Below are positions 35,054-46,472 of a DNA stretch of 64,000 nucleotides, piece after piece (the first letter of the stretch is position 1; the number at the start of each line of letters is the position of its first letter). The notes below the pieces were generated by a model. It had not been told where the DNA came from. It saw only the letters and a program-made list of their open reading frames with translations, and did no database searches. This stretch comes from Amblyornis subalaris (taxonomy: Eukaryota; Chordata; Aves; Passeriformes; Ptilonorhynchidae), in NCBI GenBank assembly GCA_018881555.1, contig JACAXG010000026.1, positions 8,444,955-8,508,954 on the forward strand, read 5' to 3'. Made by a program: the position numbers and the translations under genes.

Positions 35054-36141
35054 ATTTAAAGAAAATCCTGTCAAATAAAAGGAAGGGTTGCAAAAGGTAT
35101 TGGTTTGTAAGAAGAAGAATGTAAGAACCACTTGACCAAGTATTCCCCCTAGGCTGATCGTCATATCCATAACTGCTCGTATTTGATGAGACTCACTAAA
35201 GCAAAATTCCTGAAGATTCTGTATGAGGATAGATTCAGTGAGTTATGTCAGTAAAAATACAGTTAGAATCTGAGATAATACGAAAACTAAAAATTAGGCT
35301 TCCTTGAAATTTGCACCAATCAAGATGTTTATTGATACATAACGTGTCAGACATAACTTTTCCTCACACTTTTCTGAATCAAGGAGCTAAACTTAACTCA
35401 TTGTTATAAATCTAACTTGTGTGTATTTCTTTTTGACTGTTTGCACTACTTCCACTTGCTATTAAATAAGTCAAAGCCCTGCAAGACTTTATGTAAAAAC
35501 ATGGACACAAAATAGACAAGAATTTGAAAAATTAAAGCAACAGCTTTTCTAATTTTGATGAATTAGTTCTGCTCCTGCCGATCTGCACAGGCAGACTGAC
35601 ACACAGACTTGTATCCTTCTCCTGCATCTCAGCTTTGTGGGATTCTTTGGCACTGATGCACTGTGAAATCTACTTCTAGGAGACACCCTCAGCATGTGAA
35701 TCAAATACACCATCTCACAACAAGTTATAGATACAAAATCAGAATCCAATCTGCCTACAATTCTTGATAATTACTCCCATGAGGTGACTTTNTGTGAGAT
35801 ATGTAGAGAAAGTGACTTGTGCAGTAGATGCTTGTCTCCACTGTCTTCCTGAATTTGGCCTCCTCACNTTCACCTTTCATAATGTGCATCAGGAAGCCTC
35901 CTGGCCAAGTGAATGACTTGTTCTTCTCCCTAGAGCACAGTTAGGATGCTGAGGAAATAGATACTCTTTTAGGCAAAGGAATGGCAGTTCTAAAGGAATG
36001 AAACTGGCACACAGCAAAGTGCTTTACAGTAAGAAGAAGCCAAAAGTTGAGTTTTACAAATTTCCTCAGGTAAGAAGCTATTCCACTTAATTCATCTTCT
36101 GCAAAGAGCAGAGCAAGAAGCCTCTACTTCCTCACATTGCT
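35054..36141. other. Unique non-coding DNA
   Basis: I see no supported gene. A good splice-donor string (CAGGTAAGAAG) near 36069 has no convincing upstream acceptor or open exon. Confidence 0.5.
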
Positions 36142-37455
36142 ATTCATAGAGTCACAGAATGATTCAGTTGGAATGGATCCTCAAAGACCATTTAGTTCCA
36201 ACCCTCCTGCCATGGACAGAGACAGCTTTCACTGGATGAGGTTGTTCAAAGCTCTATCAAACCTGGCCTTGCACACTTCCAGGGATGGGGCATCCACAAC
36301 TTCCCTGGGCAACTTGTTTCAGTATCTCACTACCCTCACCCTAAAAAATTTCTTCCTAATGTTCAATCTTACCTTACCACCTTACAAGTTTGAAAACATT
36401 GACCTTTATCACTATAGTCCTGCTAAAATGTCTCTTTCCATCTTTCTTACAACCCCTGCTTTAAATACTGAAAGGCCTCAATAAGGTCTCCCCAGAGCTT
36501 ATTCTTCTCCGGTCTAAATAACTCAACTCTTTCAGCATCTCTTCACAGGAGATGTGTTCCTGCACTCTGACCTTTTTTATGTCCATCTTCTCGACCCAAT
36601 GTAATATGTCCAGGTCTTCTTTCTTCTGCTGGGGATCCAGAGCTAGACTTCATGTGGTGTCTTACGGGAGCAGAGTAGAGAAGGTCACCTCCCTCGACCT
36701 GCTGGCCAAATTTCTTTTTATGCAGGCCAGGATATGGTTGACTTTATGAGCTTCAAGTGCACCTTGCCAGGTCTTGTCCAGTTTTTTGACCACATGAAAT
36801 GGCAAGTCCTTCTTTGCAGGGCTGCTCTCAATCCATTCACACAGCCTGTATTCGTACTGTGTATTGCCTGGACCTTGGTGCAGCACTTTGCACTTTTCCT
36901 TGTTAAACTTCATCAGTTTTGCACAGGCCTAGTCCTCAAGCCTGTCCAGTTCCCTCTGGATGCCATCCCTTCCCTCCAGCATGTTGATCACACCACACAG
37001 CTGGGGTCATCAGCAAACTTGCTGAGGGTGCCCCAATCGCACTATATCACCACTGAAAATATTAACTAGTATTGATCCTAGTATGGGCCCTTAAAGGATT
37101 CCACTTGTTACTGGTTTGCACTTAGATATTGATCTATTGACACTGTTTGGATGAGGCCATCGAGCCAATTCCCAGTCCATCTAGCAGTTCATCTGCCAAA
37201 CCCATATCTTTCCAATGTAGTACCAAGAATGTTGTGTGGGACTGTATCAAAGGCCTTACAGAAGTCAAGATAGAACATATCCACAGCTCTTGTCTTGTCC
37301 TCTCTATTGTAGAGGGCCACTAGATTAGTTAGACACAATTTGACCTTGGTTAAGCCATGTTGGCTGTGTCTAATCATCTCCCTGTCTTCCATATCCTTGA
37401 ACACGTGTTCCAGGAGGATCTGTTCCATGATCTTAAAGGCACTGAGGTGAGGCTG
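36142..37455 (-). mobile_element. CR1 retrotransposon with reverse-transcriptase region, minus strand
   Basis: This 1.3-kb CR1 lies on the minus strand, with its tail at 36142 and its 5' truncation near 37455 in the reverse-transcriptase domain. Unlike the copy at 9335 it still contains DNA for both catalytic aspartate motifs: motif A ([12 protein letters not shown], within 37189-37428) and motif C, the FADD codons at 37006-37017. The stretch 36662-36913 keeps the following part of the protein (MKFNKEKCKVLH, then ASRSREV). Stops and frameshifts separate these pieces, so no working enzyme is encoded. Divergence is moderate. The right end runs into a 17-bp tandem duplication. Confidence 0.92.
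37189..37428 (-). pseudogene. CR1 ORF2 reverse-transcriptase remnant (motif A)
   Basis: These 79 codons are an uninterrupted piece of the CR1 reverse transcriptase. The start 'MEQILLEHV' is an internal position of the domain and not a true initiation codon. Conserved features are the QHGL.K block near residue 24 and [16 protein letters not shown] near residues 53-68, which holds the first catalytic aspartate. It ends at a frame break, not at the natural end of the protein. The host element is the minus-strand CR1 at 36142-37455. Confidence 0.85.
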
Positions 37456-37460
37456 GCTGG

Positions 37461-37494
37461 GTACTTCATACCCTAGGGTACTTCATACCCTAGG
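37461..37494. repeat. 17-bp perfect tandem duplication forming a hairpin
   Basis: GTACTTCATACCCTAGG occurs twice in a row (37461-37477 and 37478-37494). Because part of the unit is nearly self-complementary, 37472-37480 and 37486-37494 also form a perfect 9-bp inverted repeat with a 5-base loop. It sits at the 5'-truncation border of the minus-strand CR1. Confidence 0.9.
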
Positions 37495-40400
37495 ATTAAT
37501 ACTGATACCTGCAAACCCTTTTAGTACAACAGAAGAGAACTTTATGAGAATATCTTGAAGATTTGAGTAAAGGATCTCCTCCGAGTCATTGCAAATCACG
37601 AGGCCAGCAGAGACTTTACAAGCTCAACCACTCTTTCTGTGTCTGTACTATCCAGATTAACAAGATTATCTGTCTCTGACACCATAAAGGCCTCTTCTAA
37701 GTCTGCTGTTTTGGCACCTGTACCAATCAGTCATTATTGCCTTTAGCATTTGGTGGAAAGGCTTCAATGCCTGTCTTTCTCATGCAAACCCCAGGATCCT
37801 TCTGGGAGAAGGGAACTGAAAAATAGCTCTTCAGTTCTTATTTTATATCCTTAGAAGTTTATATTGTTTATATTATCATGTTTTCCTACTTTTCTGTTGG
37901 CTTGATGAACTGAGTAAAAGGCAGTTGTTTCCAATAAGAAAATTACTCAGAATCCTCCGCTGTGTGCTTTGTAGATCTTACATTGTAGTGAAAAATGTAT
38001 ACACACAAGATATTCAACACATATCTTGAAGAAAAGTGAAACCTCACAAAGGCAATCATTGAGGTGTATCAATTCTAATGCCAGGCAGGTTAGGTAATTT
38101 CAAAGAAATAGGATTACTGACCTAGTTTTAAAAGGTACTGCTGAAGTATTTTACTCCTACGGCCTTTAGTTAGAGTGCTGGTTGTTCAATATCTCACATT
38201 CTCTGGCTCTAAAAGAATGGCAACAAGAAAATGAATTAGGGTTTTCTTTATTTTTTAGAGACAGATAATGGATTACTAAAACTTGGAAAGATGCTTCAGG
38301 ACTAGACAGTTCACCTAAACCTAGACAATTTTAGAGAAATAAAAAATCCTGAATTTGCTGCTCTAACAGCAAATAAAACATTTTAACTTGAACTATTTCA
38401 GTAATCAATATCTAATCTGCACTCACAGCATTTTTATTTTAGTTAAAAACTAAAAAGGTGAAAAGGTGGAATGTTTTGTAGCCAAAGAAGGAGCTTCAAC
38501 TTTGTTACTTTGTGTCTGATTTGCCACAAAAAATTCCACTTTCATGTTTCTAATATTGACAAAGCAAGGCAATCCATCATTTCTGTGAGTTACTTCTTGC
38601 TTTCTAAACACCAGACTTATATTATCAGGCAATTTTTTTCTTTTACATTTCAACGGACCCCACTGACCANGCGCTAAAGCATAATCCTTCTTTCAATGAC
38701 TGTTTTGTCATGGTGTGTCTCAGATATTCAGACACATTTGCCTGTCTCAGCCACACTTTATTCTCACAAAGAACTCAAATGAGTGACGTATGACATGCGT
38801 CATATGACAACTGAAACAGAAAGACCTGTCCATACCACTCCATTAAAGCACAGTAAATTGCAGACAAACAACACTAGTTAAAATGATAAGGCACTTTATA
38901 AAGGTTGTAATTTGTCTGTGGAGGTAGAATGCTTCCCAACAAGCATATTTTTTTCTTGCTGCTTTTAGAAACCTAAATTAGGTGGAAAAGGGAAAGAGGC
39001 ATTTTTTTTTAGTGAGCAAAATGATTGCAAACTGAACTTTGTAATTAGAATTTAGTATTTCGGGCCTTACTTATACTGCTTGTGGACTATAGTGGTATTT
39101 GAGGCATTTTTGTACTTCAGAGTCTGCATACAGAAGTTGAGACCATATGAAACCTCATCTCTAAAGGTCTGAGAATCATTATTTCTATTTATTTACACAT
39201 TTATATATTTTTTACAGAATAAAATAATTTTCCTTTATTTTGCATGACTGGGAAACTGCTGTTAGTGTATTGTTTAAATAAAATGTACACGTACCCCCAA
39301 CAGTACTTTTGCTTGCAGGTAAATATCCTAGAAAATGTTTTTCTCATATTCTGCTGGCACAGCCCATTTACAAATGAGGAACTGAAGTTTATAGCTACTT
39401 ACAGCACTAAATGTGTATTAAAGAAGGTGAAAAATGCACAATATGCATTACTCCTACCTGTTTATAATTTAAGCTTTTGTCTGTTGTCTCATCTGAGAGC
39501 TATTAGTGCAATTTAAAGCTAACATTCAAAGACTGCATTTTGGGATTAAGTAAAAGAAAGGTTCTCTAAAGCAAAGGTGCTGAAAAGAGAATTCAACCCT
39601 GTTGTGAGACCCTGCACAATCAAGAGGAGAATTCACAATTTAATATAAAGGTGTACCATAGACTACATACACATATGTAGTTCTTACAATAGAATAGTGA
39701 TGTCAACATGTAGAAATACGTACATTTTGTAAGTTGTTTTATACAACAGAAGAGAAAATTTTTTGAGAGAATGCTTAGACCTGAAGCTTTTCATCTGTGT
39801 TTTGGAATAGTCCATGTCTATTCATGGATAAAGATTGTTGTTGACATCATTAGTTTATTTTTAATATTGTTTAGACACTACAGAAGTGTTATTTAATATG
39901 TAGAATTTTTTGAAGAAAGCAAAACATGCTCCTTGTTGTTAGCATTGTGGATTTTAAACACAAAGACATTACTTTCCCTTAGATCTGCACAAATAGTTTT
40001 ACAGTAACAGAGATTACCTCTGATTTTTATACTACTATTTGGCAAACACTTAATCTTTTTGGTTCTTTCTTTAAAATGTATTTTTAGATTTTAAGTATCA
40101 CTGTTAAGAATATTGAATTTCATATTAAAAAAAGATAAATATTCTGCGGAGCATTCAGGCGTATACAAAATCTAAGACACGTGTATTTATCAAAGATGAC
40201 AACTAGTTTTGGAATATTTAACTGGGTTTTTTATATTCTCTAATGTTAAGATTTGTCATTCTTATCCTATTTCCTTTTTTTTAAATTTTAATTTATGTAG
40301 ACTTCGATGTAGAGTTTTCTGGAGCAAAACTGATTGATAACATTTTTTAAAACAGTCTTAGTGGTTATATATAACAAATTCAGAGATCACTGTAAGATCA

Positions 40401-43400
40401 GAGTCACACATGCAACTTCAAGAAGACTAACCAACATTAGACAATAACACGTTTATTATCTTGTTGATATTAATATCAATAATAGTGTATCTTGAGATGA
40501 GATAATATCTGAGCATTTTATACACTTGGAATCATCAAACTATGGAAAAGAATTTCCAGCAGAAAAGCAACTCAATCTGATAGCATTCGCAGAGTAAAAA
40601 CTGTATACAGCTCAAATTCATCTAAGCTGCAATCTTATTATATAGTCACTGAACAAGTAATTATACCACCTATTATTATAATTATATATCTTCATCCTGT
40701 GAAGACATCTGAAAATAATTAATAAGACTATGGAAAATCATACTTTAAAAACTCTTGTGTGGTACATCAAGAGAAGGAAATCCTTTTATATCTTTATACC
40801 ATAATTCTGCCTTCACTGTTTTAGTACAGGGAAACTTGTAATCCCGTACAGCAGGGCACTGGAAAATATTTCCAAGAAAACCACGTTTAGCTATTTCTAA
40901 ACAAAATGCTTCACCTGTTGCAAATTGTTTCATATTTGATGTTTTTGATAAGGAACCGCCAATCCCATCAATTTTGTTACCACAAATCACGATGAATTTT
41001 TATTGGGCTGATCCTAAAATGGATTTCAGACATTTTAGCTTCACTCTTCATCCTGGCTGTGATATATTCATTTTTATTTTCAAGTATCTATTCCTACTGC
41101 TGAGGAACCTACAGGTTTCAATTTGAATTGACAATAGGAAAGAAATCTACTTTTTTACCCTCATACTTTTCACTGTTCTTTTATGCCACTTCAGTTCTTT
41201 CCTCATGACAGTGAAATCTTTCCAGCACTTTGTGAGATCATTATTTTCCCACAACTCCCTGTCATTTCCCTATAATCAACCTCATTCCTACAGCCAGCTT
41301 TTCAAATATGCACACTTATTGACTATTAAACTAATTTTAGATCCTTTCAGAAGACAAAGCGAAAACTTCAAGATTGCTTTATCAACAAAATTTTCATTTG
41401 TGACTTTTTTCTCCCAGAGGAAATTTACATTTCAGTAAAAAGCCTCACAAACTTTTTCTTCCAACAGCCTATATTGAGGTAATTTGTAATTTTTAATCAT
41501 CATTGCTAACCATGAGAGTATATCAAAATTCTAGTCTTTCGGCTATATCTTACCCTTCTCCCTGGATTAAGTGCATAGAATATGCTCAAGAATTGCAATA
41601 TGCAAAGGCACAGAACATGAGAAATAATACTAAAGAAATCCTGCTAAATACTGCTGTGGTGGGTGGCACTGAAATGCCACAGATTTCTATTGACCCTTAT
41701 AATCTCCTATTCATTGTGTTACGTGGTGCAATAACACTACCATTAACCAGGATGAGAGCTAGTTTGTGCACAATTTATGTTCCAATAGTTGTAATAAAAT
41801 AGGCACATATTTTTTCATCCAAAGTACTTGTATCTCATACATATGCCAAATGATTACAATAATATATATCACTGATGGTCTTCACATAAATATAAATTTA
41901 GCTACAACTTTCCCATATCATTAGCCATAAAAACTTCAGGAGCACTGAGGCAATATGAGATACCAATGGGCAAGCAATACAGCAGTGTACCTTCGGGGGA
42001 TAATTTCATTAAACCATTATTAGCTTTACTTTCATTAACTCACTCAAGCAAAGACCAGCAATCATCTTGGTTTCATTTTATTGACAAGCATTATAATCCA
42101 GGATAAAAGAACTTACTTCATTCTAGCACAATACACATGATGCGTGTGCTAGGTGGATTGTAACCTTATGAAGTTTCTTCCTAGTGTATCAACGCAACCC
42201 ATTTGCACCTACAACAGGTTTTACCTTAGAAGTTCAAGATAAACCTGTTCAAAAATTACCTACAATTTGCTCTGTTATTATGAGCTCATTTGGATCTTAT
42301 TGTCACCTTTACATGGCCTGTTATTGGTATGCAATAAGAAAATATGTGAATTCATACTTGCTATCCATATCATCTATCAAAGTGAGAAAAAACTGCACAC
42401 TGGAAAAGACAATGGAGATTTTACTCAGGCTGACATGTCATATTTTCCTGATATTGTAGTGGCATTATTCAGGTATATCCATTTGTGAGCTGGAGTTTCC
42501 CAATNGCCAAAGAAACTTTACTGCTTCATTTGGTCTGACGTGTCAGAGCAGTTATATATGTACACACTGTATATATACAAGATCATTACAAATTTATTTA
42601 GNCTAAAATATTTCATTACAATAATGGCCAAGTATCTTGTATTCATGTCAAACACAGTCAGCTTTCAGACCACAAAATTTAAGCATTATTACTTTTGGTA
42701 CAAAGTTGTATTGGACTATTCTGTAATTCCTTGACTAGGTACTCTCTTCTGCGTAGGCTATTGCAGAAACATCAATAAATGGATAGTTGGTGCTTCATTA
42801 GGGATTTATTCATTTGGAACTGATTCAAGTGAAGGTGGAGAGAGGAAATCAAAATCTAATTTATAAGTCTGANGAGAAAAAGGTGGACAAAATACACAGC
42901 AAAGAGAAACAAATAGGCAAATAAAAGTAGAGAGTTTTGAGCTTGAATAAGTATGAANAAGTAATCCTGCTTTGAATTTTGCAGATTGAAAATCTTTAAC
43001 TTTCTCATATTTCATGAACACTAAAATTTAGTTGGTGGTTGATGGTGGTCACTAGGTGTCTCTATGTCTTTTTTTCTACCCGCACCTGCATCAATTTAGT
43101 GCAAAGCCTACATCCACTGTACAATGCCATTCTGTTAAGTCAAATTTCTATGAGGACTCACTCCTCTAATTCTTAGGAAAATTGTCAACGTAACTGACAA
43201 GATACTGTAGCTGTAGTGACTCTCTTTCCAATATACACCTTACAATTTGTAAGTAGGAAAATAGTTTACTCTCAGAATGAACCTTGTAATAAGACATGTT
43301 TGTGGCAAGGCAATGAGCTGGCGATAGCACCATCNTGCAGCTTTGTGGGTGGGAGTGTCACCATGAGAGAAGGGACTTTCTGTTGGAGGTCACAGAGTTT

Positions 43401-43882
43401 GGAAACTTGTCGGCAGGCACCTGTTCCTCAGTGGCATGTGGGAAATATGACCTCCTGAGGTCACTTTCCCTCTCATCTGTATATGATATTTAACATGGGC
43501 CAGGACCTTTGAACTGGTAAACATTGCTCAAGCATTTCTCTGGAATATACTTCTGACTGGAAACTTCTCAAAGGTTGGTAGAGTCAAAACAACTTTTGAT
43601 TCTTTTCAGTATGACAGAAAAAAAACAACTGAATTAGGAAATTATACTGCGGGACAGATGACTGGTAATGTAACACCAGGCTGTTATGACTGTTAATTCA
43701 TTGTCAGACCACAAACACTGGGAAAGAGTCTTTTTCATCATGGTCAGGTCCTCATCCAATTCTGTGTATTACTTAGACTTATCTTCTTTAAGAGGTGAAA
43801 CTGCCATTCTCCTGATTTTATTTTAACAGCATAAAATAATATATATGCTGCTTTCTACTTTATTTATTTATTTTGTGCAAGT
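37495..43882. other. Long unique AT-rich non-coding DNA
   Basis: More than 6 kb have no supported gene. A cluster of TGACG/CGTCA-like sites lies at 38784-38808. A weak minus-strand MIR-like match lies near 39345-39420. Open frames such as 40745-40990 (minus) and 41503-41802 (plus) show no known domain. Confidence 0.5.
38784..38808. promoter_or_regulatory. Cluster of CRE/AP-1-like half sites (sequence only)
   Basis: Within 25 bases there are TGACGTATGAC, ATGCGTCAT and ATATGACA. TATGAC and GTCATA form a 6-bp inverted repeat around ATGC. Such sites resemble ATF/CREB and AP-1 binding sites, but binding is not shown by sequence alone. Confidence 0.3.
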
Positions 43883-44682
43883 GCATGACAAGGGCTGCCA
43901 AGTGGCCCCTGTGTGAAGCAGCCAGTGCTGCCTCATGTGGGACAGAGCTGGTTCCGCCCCCCAGCTCCAGCCCATTCACCACAGGGTATGGCTGAGCCCC
44001 ACAGCTGATGGCAGTGCCTCGGGAACAGCCGGAATAAGGCAGGGCAGAGTGGTGAGGAGAACAGTGAGAGAGACAGCCCTGAGAGCCCCCAGGGGCGAGT
44101 GGGTGGAGGGAGAGAAGGTGCTCCAAGTTTCTCAGCAGGGATTCTCTGGCAGTCCCTGGAGGAAAGCACAGCAAAGGAAGTTGTCCCCTTGCTCCTGGAG
44201 CAGAGGGATAAATCTTTATGGAACTGCATGAAGACACTACCCTGGAGTAGGTTTATCCTAAAGGACTGCAGCCTGCNGACTGAAGGACTGAAGGTCTCAC
44301 GCTGGAGCAACAGAAAAGCATGAGGAGGAAGAAAAGGTAGAGAGGAACTGCCATGAACTGACTACAACCTCACATTCCCCATCCCATTGCGTTGTTCAGG
44401 GGGAGTTAGAGGAGTTCAGGATGAAGAAGTGACGTTGAGCCTGGGAAGCTGGAGAATAAAGGAAGGTGCTGTTTTGTCTTTTTTTCTTACCTCCTAAATC
44501 TATTTTAATTGTCAATAAATTAAATTATTTTTGCCCGAGTCCGCTTTGCTGTCGAAGTAACTGGCAAGTGAACTCTCCTTCATTACGGGCCATGGACTTT
44601 TCCATCTTTTTTTCCCCACCAGTTTTGTTGTGGAGAGGGAGTCCAAGAGCATTTGGAAGCCAGCCAAAGACAACCTACCACA
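43883..44682 (+). mobile_element. ERVL-like LTR, plus strand, 5' end unclear
   Basis: This stretch follows an avian ERVL-type LTR: a GC-rich U3 ('gtgaagcagccagtgctgcc', 'gggacagagctggttcc'), a long purine-rich middle, 'tgaactgactacaacctcacattccccatccc', AATAAA at 44514-44519, and an end at 'caacctaccaca' (44682). The part of U3 where related LTRs carry a TATA box appears deleted near 44030. The left end does not begin with TG and I found no clear target duplication. It is followed after about 60 bases by a CR1 tail. Open frames of up to 125 codons at 43860-44310 on both strands are readings of the GC-rich LTR and not genes. Confidence 0.78.
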
Positions 44683-44741
44683 GACANTTACAGCAGATAT
44701 TGGTGAAGTTGGGGAATCATCAGTAAATATATCTGTCTTNA

Positions 44742-45000
44742 AAGAGGAAATGGTCTCAGGTTGTGCCAGGGTATGTTTATATTGAAATCAGGAAAAATGT
44801 CTTCACTGAAAGGGTTGCCAAGCCCTGAAACGTGTTGTTCAGGACAGTGGTTGAGCCACAATCCCCGGAGGTATTTAAAAGATGTGTAGATGTGGCACTT
44901 GGGAACATAGTTTAGTGGTGGACTTGGCTGTGCTGGTTTGAGAGTTGGATTCAATGATCTTAAAGGTCTTTTCCAACGTAAACAATTCTATNGTTCTCTG
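44742..45000 (+). mobile_element. CR1 3' tail
   Basis: This CR1 3' end starts at 'aagaggaaatggtctcaggttgtgcc' in the last part of ORF2 and includes 'cactgaaagggttgccaagc', 'gaggtatttaaaagatgtgtagatg', 'tagtttagtggtggacttgg' and the closing 'caatgatcttaaaggtcttttccaacg'. It ends near 45000 with a degraded octamer tail containing an N. It belongs to the same tail class as 5107 and 13364. It lies just downstream of the ERVL-like LTR. Confidence 0.9.
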
Positions 45001-46184
45001 ATTAAATGTAGTGGAGTCCTAGATGACGAATGAGTGGATCTGACTATTACTGGCACCGTGGGATGCTCTGGGACGCACAGTACAGAGCACAGAGTCTCAA
45101 GTCCAAGGTAACTAGAGGGGCAACATTTGCTATTTATCAGCAGCGTTCATCTGTCTTGTTGGATGCAGCCTGGCTCCTGCAGAGTCACACCAATGTTCAT
45201 GGTTCCTGCTCCCCAGCGCTTNCTTCCAAGGGTCTCTCTTTGACAGGGCACATTGGATCAAGGCATCCATATCAAGGGACACAGTGTGGAANCAACTCAA
45301 AACCACTGCCCAAAACGAACCCTCTGAGGTGAGAGGCCTGGAAAATCTAGGACANAGACAAGCTGCCTAGAGGCAGCTGAGGCCCAGGCACATCATCACT
45401 TCTAATTGCAGCTGGAAAGTGGCAGGATTGCTGTGCTGGTCCTCAAAAGAGACATGCCTGAGATAACAGCCCTGCAGGATTAGAGCTGTTTCATAGAAAA
45501 GGCTGACTGCAGGTCGTCATGGATAAACCATCCAGATAGGAGTGAAAACTCTTTAGAAATTTGCTGAATGTTAGTTTCTTTTTATTTAAATGGGAATTGT
45601 ATCATCGTATTGATGAATTGACTCTCTCCAAGGTGCTCCGTAATCACTACCATTTCTCTACCTTAGTAGTGAACACTGTTTCAGAGACACTCCAGCTACT
45701 GCTGGAGCCAGAAAGGAGGAGACAACAANTGCTGTGTGAAATTCAGACATGGAGTGAGACAGTCACAGTGCCTGAGTGAGGAGCAATCACAATGTAGGTG
45801 GGAATTAAATGGAAGGTGGGAAGACAGTAAAATGGAAAATGTGAAGGAAAATGGGTCACGTCAAGTTAATGAAATGTATATATTTGAGCATGAATTGTCC
45901 TCTCTCCAAATCAGTTGATTCTTAGCTATTTTTCTCCTCCAGGCAAACTATTTTTGCAGTGATTATGTCTTTAGAGCCAATTAATTTATAAAACAATAAG
46001 ACTTTGATACTCTATATTCAAAATCAATGAAGTGGTTTACTTAAAGGGAATACCAGACTGTATGAGATAAGCAGATGGAGAACTTGCAAGCATTTTAATA
46101 GGAGGTATGTATTTAATGATCAGTTGAATTACATGGGCCTTGGAAACTTGGTATGTTTCTCATAAATCTAAATAGGNAACAGAA
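45001..46184. other. Unique DNA, first 500 bases GC-richer
   Basis: No gene is supported. The first half (about 45010-45520) is clearly less AT-rich than the surroundings and contains a 7-bp hairpin (AGCTGCC-TAGA-GGCAGCT, 45361-45378). I could not assign it to a repeat family. Confidence 0.45.
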
Positions 46185-46472
46185 AGAGACTATTTACAAG
46201 GGCCTGGAGTGACAGGACAACAGAGAATGGCTTCAAACAGAGAGCAGGTTTAGATCGATATTAGGNANAAATTCTTCCCTGTGAGGGTGGTGAGGCCCTG
46301 GTGAGTATTTCCCAGAGAAGCTGTGGATGTCCCAAGGCAGTGTTCAAGGCCATGCTGGATGAGGCTCTGAGCAATCTGGTCTAGTGGAAGGTGTCCCTGC
46401 CCGTGGCAGGGGGTTGGAACAAAGATGAGCTTTAAGGTCCCTTCCAACCCAAACCACTCAGTGATTCTGTGA
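46185..46472 (+). mobile_element. CR1 3' end
   Basis: This CR1 tail runs from 'aaagagactatttacaagggcctgg' through 'agagaagctgtggatgtcc' and 'aatctggtctagtggaaggtgtccc' to 'accactcagtgattctgtg'. It is the same subgroup as 32888 and 59038. It has a few small deletions relative to those copies, for example after 'gaggccctgg'. The antisense frame at 46250-46447 is not a gene. Confidence 0.92.

Noticed and set aside
36060..36080. Strong splice-donor string CAGGTAAGAAG
   Set aside because: No open exon with a credible acceptor precedes it; a near copy (ACAGTAAGAAG) lies just upstream, which suggests chance sequence.
43860..44323. Two 125-codon minus-strand frames and two plus-strand frames
   Set aside because: They fall in the GC-rich ERVL-like LTR, where low stop density gives long chance frames.
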